A stretch of 43,996 nt of DNA from positions 1 to 43,996 of the forward strand of contig JAKBJF010000005.1 of assembly GCA_021836125.1 (NCBI GenBank), read 5' to 3'. The translations under genes were made by a program, and so were the position numbers. The notes beneath the pieces are model-generated. The model had not been told where the DNA came from. It saw only the letters and a program-made list of their open reading frames with translations, and searched no databases. The stretch comes from Nanobdellota archaeon. GTDB taxonomy: Archaea > Nanobdellota > Nanobdellia > Parvarchaeales > Parvarchaeaceae. Positions 1 through 6,870 of the stretch are shown one piece after another (within the stretch, counting starts at the first letter, position 1; every line of letters begins with the position of its first letter).

Positions 1-138
1 TATCAATGGCGTACTGGTAACGCTTACAGAGGGATTGAATATACCAAAGGAGAACAATATTGCAGCTATAAGGACTATTATCAAGATTGCCCAGCCATAA
101 GTCATCATGTATTCTAATGCTGATTGAGACTTGGACAT
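1..138 (-). CDS. Pilin-like class III signal protein, N-terminal part only
   Basis: The reading frame starts with ATG at 138-136 and runs open for 46 codons off the left edge; it is shorter than usual ORF cut-offs. The translation begins MSKSQSALEYMMTYGWAI and continues as one hydrophobic helix ending in FGIFNPS. A short basic N-terminus, then a small residue and Q-S-A-L-E-Y followed by about 20 hydrophobic residues, is the pattern of archaeal type IV prepilin (class III) signals, which are cut by a prepilin peptidase before the Gln. This exact style (QSALEYMMTYGWAILI) is one I associate with Micrarchaeota/ARMAN surface proteins. The mature protein lies outside the window, so its role (pilin or merely pilin-like surface protein) cannot be judged. 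A TATA-like element sits about 39 bp upstream. Confidence 0.8.
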   Translation of the reverse strand, partial: MSKSQSALEYMMTYGWAILIIVLIAAILFSFGIFNPSVSVTSTPLI

Positions 139-172
139 ACGACTCTACTATATTACCTTATTAATTTATGTC

Positions 173-182
173 GTTTATAAAC
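173..182 (-). promoter_or_regulatory. TATA-like box of the pilin-like gene
   Basis: GTTTATAAAC, a perfect 10-bp palindrome, lies between the aminotransferase stop and the pilin-like start. Its centre is about 39 bp upstream of the ATG at 138, so transcription would start near 150 and leave a leader of about 12 nt. Being palindromic, it could in principle work in both directions. Confidence 0.5.
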
Positions 183-195
183 CTTGTTAAACTTA

Positions 196-1377
196 TTACA
201 GTATCCTAGAAAGTCGTTTTATTCCTTCGTATATCTGCTCCTGTGACGGAAAACTAAAGTTAAGCCGCATCGTATTCTTTGGCTTTCTATCGAAGAAAAA
301 GTCCTCGCCGGGAACGTAAGCTACCCCGTTTTCTATGGCTTTAGGCAGCAAGTCGGTAGCGTTTATTTTTTTATCCAGCCATGCGAAAATGAACATTCCT
401 CCGCTTGGCCTAGTAAAAGTTACACTCTTTGGAAAATTTTCTTCTATAGCTTCTGTCATACTATCGCGTTTTTTCTTGTATCTTTCTCTTATGGCCGGCA
501 GGTTTCTCTCTATTGTGCCGTTCTTCAGCAGTTCCAAAGCAATCGACTGATTGAAGGTCGGTGTGTGCATATCGACGCTCTGTTTCATGATATCTATCTT
601 GCGCGAAATGGTCTTTTCAGCGGCTACCCACCCTATACGAAAACCAGGCGAGAGTATCTTGCTGAATGAAGAAGTATAGATTACCCGCTCTTCTTTGTCC
701 ATGGATTTTATGGAATCCGGAGCGTTCCTATCGAAAGAAAGGAGGCCGTACGCATCGTCTTCCAATATCAACGTATCATATTCTGATGCTAGTTCAAGCA
801 GTCTTTTTCTTTTGTCCGTGCTCATAGTTACTCCCGTAGGGTTATGCGAACAAGGTATCGTGTATATTAATTTTGCTTTTTTGCCTTTCCTTTTAAGATT
901 CTTCAGTGTCCTTTCGAGCAAAACAACATCCATTCCGTCTTCCTGTAAAGGTATACCATGAAAAACCGGTCTCCTTAGCACCATTGCGTCCAGTGTCGCG
1001 ATATATGTAGGATATTCCACTATCACGTCGTCACCGGGGTTTATCAACAGAAATGACAAGATATATAATGCCTCCTGGCTTCCAGTAGTCACGGTCACAT
1101 TGTCTGTGCTTAAGTCTTTAATGCCTCGCATCTTGGCAAAATCAGGCAGTTTTTCCCTGAATTCTATCATCCCCGGTGAAGACCCGTACTGCAAGGCTTT
1201 TGAAAGATCCAGGCTGTCTACAGCGCGTTTGATTTCCACAGCGGGAAACGTCGCAGGGTCCGGCATGCCTCCAGCAAAACTTATTATGCCCGATTTTTCT
1301 ATGAGTTTAAAGGCTTCCCTTATCGGGGACGGCACTAAGTTATCCGCGTCTTTAGAGAAAAACTTATCCGTATCCAT
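196..1377 (-). CDS. PLP-dependent aminotransferase, class I/II (2-aminoadipate / MocR-catalytic-domain type)
   Basis: A cytosolic fold-type I aminotransferase of 393 residues, the usual length. The PLP-binding Lys is K240 in SSFSKILSPGFRIGW (motif S-x-S-K-x-x-x-P-G-x-R-x-G). The conserved Asn-Pro pair is in CSHNPTGVTM (about 176-185) and the Asp that contacts the pyridine ring is in LEDDAYG (about 205-211). The spacing and SFSKI.SPG signature fit the LysN/2-aminoadipate and aromatic aminotransferase group seen in archaea; the amino donor cannot be fixed from sequence. The start at 1377 is supported by an A/T-rich TATA-like element (ATATAATTATTAATC, 1397-1411) about 27 bp upstream, which implies a leaderless mRNA. 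It follows the Rieske gene by 37 bp on the same strand. A link to the amino-acid cluster at 38-44 kb is possible but unproven. Confidence 0.88.
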   Translation of the reverse strand: MDTDKFFSKDADNLVPSPIREAFKLIEKSGIISFAGGMPDPATFPAVEIKRAVDSLDLSKALQYGSSPGMIEFREKLPDFAKMRGIKDLSTDNVTVTTGSQEALYILSFLLINPGDDVIVEYPTYIATLDAMVLRRPVFHGIPLQEDGMDVVLLERTLKNLKRKGKKAKLIYTIPCSHNPTGVTMSTDKRKRLLELASEYDTLILEDDAYGLLSFDRNAPDSIKSMDKEERVIYTSSFSKILSPGFRIGWVAAEKTISRKIDIMKQSVDMHTPTFNQSIALELLKNGTIERNLPAIRERYKKKRDSMTEAIEENFPKSVTFTRPSGGMFIFAWLDKKINATDLLPKAIENGVAYVPGEDFFFDRKPKNTMRLNFSFPSQEQIYEGIKRLSRIL

Positions 1378-1414
1378 AGCAGTATATATCAGAAGATTAA
1401 TAATTATATCCGGT

Positions 1415-1723
1415 TTATACCTTTACGAAGATGTCATCGCCTTCTACTTTCAAATCAAATTTCTGTATCTCTTTTTTCGCGGGGCCATTAATTACCGCGC
1501 CTGTTGTTACATCGAATTTTGAGTCGTGCCATGGACAAGTTACGACTGTCTTCTCGAGAGTGCCTTTATCAAGAGGCCCTTTAACGTGGGTGCATTCTGA
1601 GCTAACAGCATATAATTTGCCGTTTATATTGGCAACGAGAATTTTTCTGCCAGAAACTACGAAACCCTTCATCTTACCGGTAGGTACGTCGTTTAATGTT
1701 GATACCTTTACAAAGTCTGCCAT
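1415..1723 (-). CDS. Rieske [2Fe-2S] ferredoxin
   Basis: A 102-residue stand-alone Rieske protein with no membrane segment or catalytic domain, so a soluble electron carrier of the NirD/BphF type. The cluster ligands are visible: C44-T-H46 in SSECTHVKGPLDKG and C63-P-W-H66 in VVTCPWHDSKFD. The spacing of 16 residues between the two halves is normal. The surrounding pattern (VANINGKLYAVSSEC, FDVTTGAVINGPA) is typical for the family. It is transcribed away from the Ni superoxide dismutase gene, with 102 bp between the two start codons. A TATA-like GTTTAAATAAC (1743-1753) lies about 25 bp upstream of the ATG, so it is probably leaderless. Its redox partner is not in the window; the divergent pairing with a superoxide dismutase may hint at oxidative stress, but this is inference. 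Confidence 0.93.
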   Translation of the reverse strand: MADFVKVSTLNDVPTGKMKGFVVSGRKILVANINGKLYAVSSECTHVKGPLDKGTLEKTVVTCPWHDSKFDVTTGAVINGPAKKEIQKFDLKVEGDDIFVKV

Positions 1724-1742
1724 ATGATTACTTATTGTTCGA

Positions 1743-1753
1743 GTTATTTAAAC
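1743..1753 (-). promoter_or_regulatory. TATA-like box of the Rieske gene
   Basis: GTTTAAATAAC read on the minus strand, centred about 25 bp before the ATG at 1723. This distance places the transcription start at or beside the start codon. A small palindrome CGAGCTCG (1755-1762) follows directly and lies between the two divergent promoters; whether it binds a regulator is unknown. Confidence 0.55.
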
Positions 1754-1776
1754 GTCGAGCTCGTGTGCAAATGCCG

Positions 1777-1790
1777 TAAAATTTAAAAAC
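1777..1790 (+). promoter_or_regulatory. TATA-like box of the nickel SOD gene
   Basis: TAAAATTTAAAAAC, centred about 42 bp before the sodN start codon. Transcription would start near 1808-1810, just ahead of the strong ribosome binding site at 1811-1819. Confidence 0.5.
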
Positions 1791-1810
1791 GAACAGTGTG
1801 TTTTATATTC

Positions 1811-1819
1811 AAAGGAGGT
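1811..1819 (+). promoter_or_regulatory. Strong Shine-Dalgarno of sodN
   Basis: AAAGGAGGT ends 6 nt before the ATG at 1826. It decides the start: a second ATG at 1822 is out of frame, and the chosen start gives a 22-residue propeptide ending just before the His-Cys nickel hook. Such a clear site stands out here, because many other genes in the window look leaderless. Confidence 0.8.
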
Positions 1820-1825
1820 TGATGT

Positions 1826-2329
1826 ATGGAGTTTTTTAGGAATTCTGTGAAAAAAGTTCTTAATATTTTAAACGTGCAGAACGTATACGCCCACTGCGAT
1901 ATTCCGTGCGGTATATACGATCCACATTTAGCGCTTGTCGCTGCGCACACCGTTCTAAGAATGGATATGCTAATACAAGATCTCAGTAAAAATGCAAAGG
2001 ACAATTTGGATTACAATCACAAATTGTCAAGGTATTCCGATGTGAAAGAAAAGCACGCAGAGCTGTGTAAACAGGAGGTGCGTATAATATGGGGGGACTA
2101 TTTCAAACCGGAACACTTACAAAAATTCCCTGAGATTCACGAACTTGTGTGGAACGTAATGAAGACCGCTTCTAAAGCCAGACAAAGTACTGATATTAAT
2201 GATGCCAAAGCACTGCTTGAATCGGTTAATAAGTTTACAGAGATATTTTGGAAGACTAAGGGCGTGGACAGTATAAGAGTTAAAGCGCCATATCCTACGG
2301 AAGCTGAGATGGTAGTGCCTAAAGCATAA
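1826..2329 (+). CDS. sodN: Nickel-containing superoxide dismutase precursor
   Basis: Converts superoxide to oxygen and hydrogen peroxide using nickel held by an N-terminal hook. The family signature HCDxPCGxY is present as HCDIPCGIYDP at residues 23-33. H23 would be the axial ligand and new N-terminus after cleavage; C24 and C28 are the thiolate ligands; Y31 is the conserved second-shell Tyr. Residues 1-22 (ending VQNVYA) form the propeptide, which must be removed for the hook to bind Ni. Total length is 167 residues and the mature enzyme 145, somewhat longer than the actinobacterial form. The rest is predicted helical, as expected for the four-helix bundle. The next gene, 4 nt downstream, encodes the matching maturation protease, which strongly supports the call. 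NiSOD is best known from Streptomyces and marine cyanobacteria and is not the usual SOD of archaea (Fe/Mn type). Confidence 0.95.
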   Translation: MEFFRNSVKKVLNILNVQNVYAHCDIPCGIYDPHLALVAAHTVLRMDMLIQDLSKNAKDNLDYNHKLSRYSDVKEKHAELCKQEVRIIWGDYFKPEHLQKFPEIHELVWNVMKTASKARQSTDINDAKALLESVNKFTEIFWKTKGVDSIRVKAPYPTEAEMVVPKA

Positions 2330-2333
2330 AGCG

Positions 2334-2633
2334 ATGCAATTTCCTTTTGCAGTATTTAGAGTAAAAGAGGAGAGCATGCTACCGGCAGTAAAGCCGGGTG
2401 ATTATGTGCTTGTTAATGGATGGTGCTATAAGTTTAGGGTCCCTAAACCTGGCGAAATAATAATATTAAAACACCCTAACAGCGACTTAGTTATAATAAA
2501 AAGAATTAAGTCTGTCCTTAACGATAAAAAGCTATACGTAACCGGTGATAACTCATCTGCAAGCGAAGACAGCCGAAAATTTGGTCCAATTGATTCAAAA
2601 GACGTAATTGGAAAAGTTATATTGATAATATAA
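2334..2633 (+). CDS. sodX: Nickel SOD maturation protease, S26 signal-peptidase family
   Basis: A 99-residue serine protease of the signal peptidase I (S26/LexA-like) fold, predicted to cut the propeptide of the adjacent NiSOD between A22 and H23. The catalytic Ser is S14 in KEESMLPAVKPGD and the general-base Lys is K56 in LVIIKRIKSV. The S26 box E motif appears as VTGDNSSASEDSRKFGPI (about 70-87). There is no transmembrane segment, which separates it from true signal peptidases and fits a cytosolic maturase. It starts 4 nt after the sodN stop codon and is surely co-transcribed. Its stop codon lies one base from the 3' end of the convergent tRNA-Ser gene. Confidence 0.92.
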   Translation: MQFPFAVFRVKEESMLPAVKPGDYVLVNGWCYKFRVPKPGEIIILKHPNSDLVIIKRIKSVLNDKKLYVTGDNSSASEDSRKFGPIDSKDVIGKVILII

Positions 2634-2634
2634 T

Positions 2635-2718
2635 CGCTGGGTGCAGGATTCGAACCTACGCAGGAGAAACTCCAACTGGCTCTCAAGGCCAGCGCTTTAA
2701 CCGCTCAGCCAACCCAGC
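2635..2718 (-). tRNA. tRNA-Ser (anticodon UGA)
   Basis: Read on the minus strand, the acceptor arms GCTGGGT and ACCCAGC pair fully, with discriminator G73 and no encoded CCA. The anticodon stem is CTGGC/GCCAG around the loop CTTGAGA, giving anticodon TGA. A long variable arm (GGAG...CTCC) and the T-loop GTTCGAATCC confirm a class II serine tRNA. No intron is seen. Confidence 0.95.
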
Positions 2719-2742
2719 TCATTTATTAATTTAACATATTAA

Positions 2743-2753
2743 GATATAAAGAT
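2743..2753 (-). promoter_or_regulatory. TATA-like box of tRNA-Ser
   Basis: ATCTTTATATC on the minus strand, centred about 30 bp before the tRNA 5' end. The same A/T-rich 45-bp spacer must also hold the promoter of the plus-strand gene at 2764, for which a TATA-like stretch lies around 2731-2742. Confidence 0.5.
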
Positions 2754-2763
2754 AAAATATAGC

Positions 2764-3555
2764 ATGAACCTCCGCATAGTCGCTGGCATTGTAATAATAA
2801 TATTAATGATCGTTGCCGTCGTGATCCTGCTGTCATTAAAACAAACGCCTTTCAAGCCTCAATTCGCTGATATCTTAAATCTTAGCGGTGTAAACAATAG
2901 CAACCAGCTATTGAATCAGATAGGCATAGGTGTAAAAAACAACACTGATTTTAACATTACTTATCAAGTATACGCAATATTTCCATCTAACCCGCTTTAT
3001 AGCGGGCTGCGCTACTCCGCAAACGCTTCCATTTCCAGGGCCGAAAATCTGCTTTACGTGTCCATGTCTACACAAAACCCCTCTTCGATATTTAATAATC
3101 AGCAAAACGGCGGTCTATATGTATCTTCATCTGAATATAATGGCAGCGGATTTGCGCTTTGTTACGGGAGTAATTCCGGATGTCAATTCAATAAAGCGAA
3201 ACAAAACGCGAATTTTGCGGGCGAGATAGCTTCGGCTTTTTCAAATCTCTTCAATGGTAAATTCTTGAGCTCGCCTTATCTCAGCATTATGAACAGTAAC
3301 TATTCTGTTTCAAACGGGAGCGAATTTTCACTATTATACCTAAGCCAACAGGTGTATGGGGGGAACGGCTGTGCTTACATGCAGGTGTCTTCTACAAATG
3401 CATTTTATGTGTCTACCGGTGCGACCGTCTCCGGCTATGCATGTTTTTCGGAAGCGCTCGGGGTGCCATTATACGCGAAGTTAATCGTTACGTATGGTTC
3501 TACAAGTTTTGATATTGATATAAGCTCTTCATTGACGAACAAAACAAGCATTTGA
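2764..3555 (+). CDS. Secreted or membrane-anchored protein of unknown function
   Basis: A 263-residue protein that I do not recognise. Residues about 4-26 (IVAGIVIIILMIVAVVILLS) form a single hydrophobic helix, followed by an extracellular-looking domain rich in Ser, Asn, Gly and Tyr with many N-x-S/T sequons. Four Cys (in ALCYGSNSGCQF and in NGCAYMQ...GYACF) could form two disulfides. There is no C-terminal membrane segment, so it is probably anchored by its N-terminus and exposed outside. The composition resembles the other surface proteins of the window, but it lacks the GLP module and propeller repeats. Its 3' end is 2 bp from the convergent gene at 3558. Confidence 0.8.
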   Translation: MNLRIVAGIVIIILMIVAVVILLSLKQTPFKPQFADILNLSGVNNSNQLLNQIGIGVKNNTDFNITYQVYAIFPSNPLYSGLRYSANASISRAENLLYVSMSTQNPSSIFNNQQNGGLYVSSSEYNGSGFALCYGSNSGCQFNKAKQNANFAGEIASAFSNLFNGKFLSSPYLSIMNSNYSVSNGSEFSLLYLSQQVYGGNGCAYMQVSSTNAFYVSTGATVSGYACFSEALGVPLYAKLIVTYGSTSFDIDISSSLTNKTSI

Positions 3556-3557
3556 TT

Positions 3558-3935
3558 TTATGCGATAATGCTCGATTCATCTATGACATTTCCCTTTAAT
3601 CTTATCCCATCGGCTGTCAGCTTTTTCGCCTTAAGCTTCACGGTCTTAGAATCATTTTTACCATTGTGGGTATAGCCCCCTATTTTCCCGTCTGATCTTA
3701 TGACTTTGTAACAGGGGTATATTTCCGGATGATCGTTCATGCTCATTATCCTGCCGACATTACGCGGACTTTCGGAGAATAATTCCGCTATGTGTTTGTA
3801 GGTGACCACTTTCCCTTTTGGTATCTTAAGAAGATACTCGTAAATTCTCTGTCTCTTTATACCAGCGATTCGTCTATTTTTCGTATTATTTCCTCCGTTT
3901 TTACAATATCTTTGTAACCCAGTCTGGTAAACCAC
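3558..3935 (-). CDS. O6-alkylguanine-DNA alkyltransferase-like protein (MGMT/ATL family)
   Basis: The C-terminal DNA-binding and active-site domain of the alkylguanine transferase family is clear: IYEYLLKIPKGKVVTYKHIA (31-50) is the helix-turn-helix entry, NVGRIMSMND (59-68) carries the Arg-finger region, and P74-C75-Y-K-V holds the acceptor Cys. The usual PCHRV has become PCYKV, so the Cys is kept but the His of the catalytic relay is Tyr. It could repair alkylated bases or only bind them, as ATL proteins do. The N-terminal domain of long Ogt proteins is absent. The start is uncertain: the ATG at 3935 gives a 79-bp overlap with the RIO kinase gene, while the family domain needs only the part from about residue 23. 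A good GGAGGA (3891-3896) lies within the overlap but no ATG, GTG or TTG follows in frame. Confidence 0.8.
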   Translation of the reverse strand: MVYQTGLQRYCKNGGNNTKNRRIAGIKRQRIYEYLLKIPKGKVVTYKHIAELFSESPRNVGRIMSMNDHPEIYPCYKVIRSDGKIGGYTHNGKNDSKTVKLKAKKLTADGIRLKGNVIDESSIIA

Positions 3936-4552
3936 GTGTTTATGTTGTTTATGTCCCTTACAAGAAAGTTTAGCGTGCTGGCTGAGAGAGATAGCGCCTG
4001 TGAAAAATCTATAAGAAACGGTTTGCGATTGAAATTCATAATGTTATATGGGCTAAGATCTCCATGTATCATCCTGCTTTTGCCCATATTGATTATAGCA
4101 TCGATTATTTTTGAATACCACTCTGCTGTATCAAAATCTGTATCATTTACGGCAAGACGTGCAGACTTTCCTTCTGTTCCTAAAAATTGCATGGTGATTA
4201 TATTGCCGTAATTGCGGTACGGTTCCGCAGAGTTTACCCCTATCTTAAACGCTTTAACCATAAACTTAAACTCGTATCTGGTCCAGTCGTCTATTGTCTT
4301 AAGAAAACCACCGGATTTTGTGCCCCTTAACCTTAAATAAGCGGGTATCTTCCGAAAAGAATCTATATTGTGCCTGTGAATCTTTACTGCAACTTCTCTC
4401 CTGTGATCGTCGACGGCATAAAAAACGTATGACTCCTTTCCGCTGCCTATTGCACCAAACATCTGTTTTATAAGTCCGCTACTCTCAAGTTTAGCGAGGT
4501 TCTTAAAGGTGTCCTGGTCGAAAACGTGCGCGTATGTCTTAAGAATTGACAT
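3857..4552 (-). CDS. RIO-family serine/threonine protein kinase
   Basis: An atypical protein kinase of 231 residues. Seen in order: nucleotide loop [15 protein letters not shown] (32-46), Lys K57 in VAVKIHR, catalytic loop H163-G-D-L-S-P-Y-N170, and metal-binding D182 in LIDFSQA. RIO kinases act in late maturation of the small ribosomal subunit in archaea and eukaryotes. The ATP loop GxGKES is RIO2-like, but the winged-helix domain that precedes RIO2 is reduced to about 30 residues ([20 protein letters not shown]), and HGDLSPYN...IDFSQA is closer to RIO1, so I do not assign a subgroup. It overlaps the end of lonB by 14 bp and is translated with it. The alkyltransferase-like gene follows, overlapping its 3' end. 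Confidence 0.9.
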   Translation of the reverse strand: MSILKTYAHVFDQDTFKNLAKLESSGLIKQMFGAIGSGKESYVFYAVDDHRREVAVKIHRHNIDSFRKIPAYLRLRGTKSGGFLKTIDDWTRYEFKFMVKAFKIGVNSAEPYRNYGNIITMQFLGTEGKSARLAVNDTDFDTAEWYSKIIDAIINMGKSRMIHGDLSPYNIMNFNRKPFLIDFSQALSLSASTLNFLVRDINNINTWFTRLGYKDIVKTEEIIRKIDESLV

Positions 4553-6467
4553 AGTGCTCTTTGAAGGATTTTCTGATCGAGCGCATCAAGCGGTTCTTGT
4601 TCCTTGTGTTCTCGAGTGCATATCTTATTACTTCGACAATATTGCTTACTGGAATTACTTTCACAGAGTGCGGATTCGAAAGTACTACGTCTTTCATGTT
4701 AGACGCGGGTACTATGACCTCTTTTACGCCGGCGTTTATGGCTGCTTCTATTTTGTAAGTTACCCCACCGACCGGAAGCACTTCTCCTAAAATTGATAAA
4801 GATCCTGTCATTGCAACGGATTGTTTTATTGGTACTCCACTCAGTGCCGATAATATCGCCAGAGCTACACTTACGCTAGCGCTGTCTCCTTCTACACCCG
4901 AATGTGCCTGTAAGAACTGTATATGTATATCATAGTCACTAAGTGGCTGTTTTGAATACAATTTTACTATAGCAGATACGTTCTTAACTGCTTCTTGGGC
5001 TATTTCACCGAGTTTACCTGTGGCTATTATCTCTCCTGCTCCTTTTCTCATGCTTTTTGTAACTATTGCTTCTATTGGAAGCATTAATCCCGAATCTGAA
5101 TTTTCTATGACGGCTAGTCCGTTAACTCTACCGACTCTTGCTCCGTCAACTTGTATTATATCATATTCTTTCTTTTCCTTTATGAATCTCGCAGCGATCT
5201 GCTGCTCAAATGAACGTGCATAGCTCTTAGCATTTATAACGTCCTCTGCAAGGACTACGTGATGTTTGTTTTCTTTTGCTATGTCGCCAGCTACACGTAC
5301 CAGGCCGCCAAGTTCTCTTAGTTTAAGAGTAAGAGAACTTTTTCTGTTCGATTTTCTTTTAGCTTCGTTTACTATCTCATTAACTGCTTCTCTAGAAAAC
5401 GGAGGTATTTTACTGTCCTTTTTTATTTCCTGCGCTACGAAGCGGGCTATTTTATCTCTATTTTCCACGGTATCTTCCATTGTGTCGTTCATGAATATCT
5501 CGTACCCGTAGCCTCTTATCCTAGACCTTAAAGCGACGTTCATGTTTGATATAGATGCTGGATTACCTGCACCTACAAGTACGAAATCGCAAGGCGCAGG
5601 TTCGGTCTTTACCATTGCTCCTGCGCTTCTTTCGCTTCTACCGGTTATCGCAAGTTTCTTTTCTTGCATCGCAGTAAGAAGTTGTATCTGCATCTCGGGA
5701 GAAATGTTTGCTATTTCATCTATGAATAATACGCCACCGTTGGCTTTGTGTATGTCCCCAAGCACCACTCTCTCATGAGGTGGAGTGCCCAGACCTCCCG
5801 ACTGAAACGGGTCGTGAAGAACGTCTCCTAAAAGCGCACCTTCATGTGCGCCAGATGCGTCGACGAAAGGGGCGTGCTTTGAATTTGAGTTGTCCAATAA
5901 AAGTTTTGGAGTAGAAACTGTAACTCTTGTCTTCCCAAGACGATACATCAACATTATTATAAGGAAACCTATCAACATAGTTATTATGAAAAGCGTGCCT
6001 GATATCTGGTCCGCAGCTGCGAGAATATCGTCTTTCTGTACGTTAACTATCATGCTGACGATATAACTAGCAATAAAGAAAGCGACAAGTATGCCCAGGA
6101 ATATTATTACACTGTTTCCGTTGTTAAGCGACGACATGCCTGCTGATTTGGCCTGCGAAACCACTCTGCGCCCTTCTCCGGCCGGCATTGTCTTTATTAC
6201 TGGTTCGTTTTCGTCTTTTGGATTGGCATAAGCTATTATATCGACTAATTTTTCAGAGGGTAATAGTTCAGACAGTGCCTGTCCAAGCATGCTTTTACCA
6301 GTGCCTGGTTCGCCTACTAATAGAACGTTCCTTCTTTGTATCGCCGCTTTCCTTATAAGTTCTACTGCATCTTCCTGTCCGATAACTTGATCTATGGTTC
6401 TATTTGGTATCTTTATATCATTCGTAGTATCAAACTGTATATTGAAAGTGTTCTTTTCCACGACCAT
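4539..6467 (-). CDS. lonB: Archaeal membrane-anchored ATP-dependent protease LonB
   Basis: A 642-residue AAA+ protease of the archaeal LonB type, the main membrane-bound regulatory protease of archaea. Walker A is GEPGTGKS (52-59); the insertion typical of LonB follows, with two transmembrane helices at about 119-141 and 157-176; Walker B is GGVLFIDE (244-251). The C-terminal S16 protease domain has catalytic S529 in [10 protein letters not shown] and K572 in [10 protein letters not shown]. All key residues are intact and the length is normal. It sits 43 bp downstream of the PRC-barrel gene and overlaps the RIO kinase gene by 14 bp, so these are probably one operon of housekeeping and quality-control genes. 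The start at 6467 is the only Met that leaves the region before the ATPase complete. Confidence 0.96.
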   Translation of the reverse strand: MVVEKNTFNIQFDTTNDIKIPNRTIDQVIGQEDAVELIRKAAIQRRNVLLVGEPGTGKSMLGQALSELLPSEKLVDIIAYANPKDENEPVIKTMPAGEGRRVVSQAKSAGMSSLNNGNSVIIFLGILVAFFIASYIVSMIVNVQKDDILAAADQISGTLFIITMLIGFLIIMLMYRLGKTRVTVSTPKLLLDNSNSKHAPFVDASGAHEGALLGDVLHDPFQSGGLGTPPHERVVLGDIHKANGGVLFIDEIANISPEMQIQLLTAMQEKKLAITGRSERSAGAMVKTEPAPCDFVLVGAGNPASISNMNVALRSRIRGYGYEIFMNDTMEDTVENRDKIARFVAQEIKKDSKIPPFSREAVNEIVNEAKRKSNRKSSLTLKLRELGGLVRVAGDIAKENKHHVVLAEDVINAKSYARSFEQQIAARFIKEKKEYDIIQVDGARVGRVNGLAVIENSDSGLMLPIEAIVTKSMRKGAGEIIATGKLGEIAQEAVKNVSAIVKLYSKQPLSDYDIHIQFLQAHSGVEGDSASVSVALAILSALSGVPIKQSVAMTGSLSILGEVLPVGGVTYKIEAAINAGVKEVIVPASNMKDVVLSNPHSVKVIPVSNIVEVIRYALENTRNKNRLMRSIRKSFKEHYVNS

Positions 6468-6510
6468 ATCTAGACATGCTGCAGGTAAATAATTTGTCTA
6501 CAGACCTCAC

Positions 6511-6795
6511 TTACTCTGATTCCGTCTGCTGGCTTGAAGCTTCGGAAGGTGATGCAACGACGCTGGATATTATAAAAATATCGTCTATCGCCCTTACTAA
6601 GCTGTGAGGTATAATAGCGCCTTTCGCTCCACTTATCGTCTTTGAAAAGTGCGATGAAGGGCCTGCCTTTACCTTCCACCCGACTATCCTGTTGTCCTGT
6701 ATTATTGCTTCATCTATATCTCCAAAGTACGCACCACTGTCGGTGTATACCTTAAGACCGTAAGTACTTGATGTGCTCTTTAATTTCAATGCCAT
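6511..6795 (-). CDS. PRC-barrel domain protein
   Basis: A 94-residue protein whose first 80 residues match the PRC-barrel pattern: GLKVYTDSGAYFGDIDEAII (13-32), then the strand DNRIVGWKVKAG and the end GAKGAIIPHSLVRAIDDIFII. The tail SEASSQQTESE is polar and probably disordered. PRC-barrels occur in RNA processing (RimM) and photosynthetic reaction centre H subunits; small archaeal versions are common and of unknown role. It is the first gene of the probable PRC-lonB-RIO operon. A TATA-like element (6817-6825) 26 bp before the ATG predicts a leaderless mRNA. Confidence 0.88.
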   Translation of the reverse strand: MALKLKSTSSTYGLKVYTDSGAYFGDIDEAIIQDNRIVGWKVKAGPSSHFSKTISGAKGAIIPHSLVRAIDDIFIISSVVASPSEASSQQTESE

Positions 6796-6816
6796 AACTA
6801 AATTTCGTATCCTTTG

Positions 6817-6825
6817 TTTAAATAT
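6817..6825 (-). promoter_or_regulatory. TATA-like box of the PRC-barrel/lonB operon
   Basis: ATATTTAAA on the minus strand, centred 26 bp before the ATG at 6795, so the transcript should begin at the start codon. Confidence 0.55.
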
Positions 6826-6870
6826 GTTGCTCTTAAGGTATATTTATAAAGCAAATTAGCACCGCTTTGT

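Noticed and set aside
1431-1727. 98-codon ORF opposite the Rieske gene
   Set aside because: The minus strand has an unmistakable Rieske motif with both C-x-H pairs; the opposite frame is open only by chance.
6470-6679. Minus-strand ORF of 69 codons overlapping the PRC-barrel gene
   Set aside because: It lies in another frame of a recognisable PRC-barrel gene and has no family resemblance.
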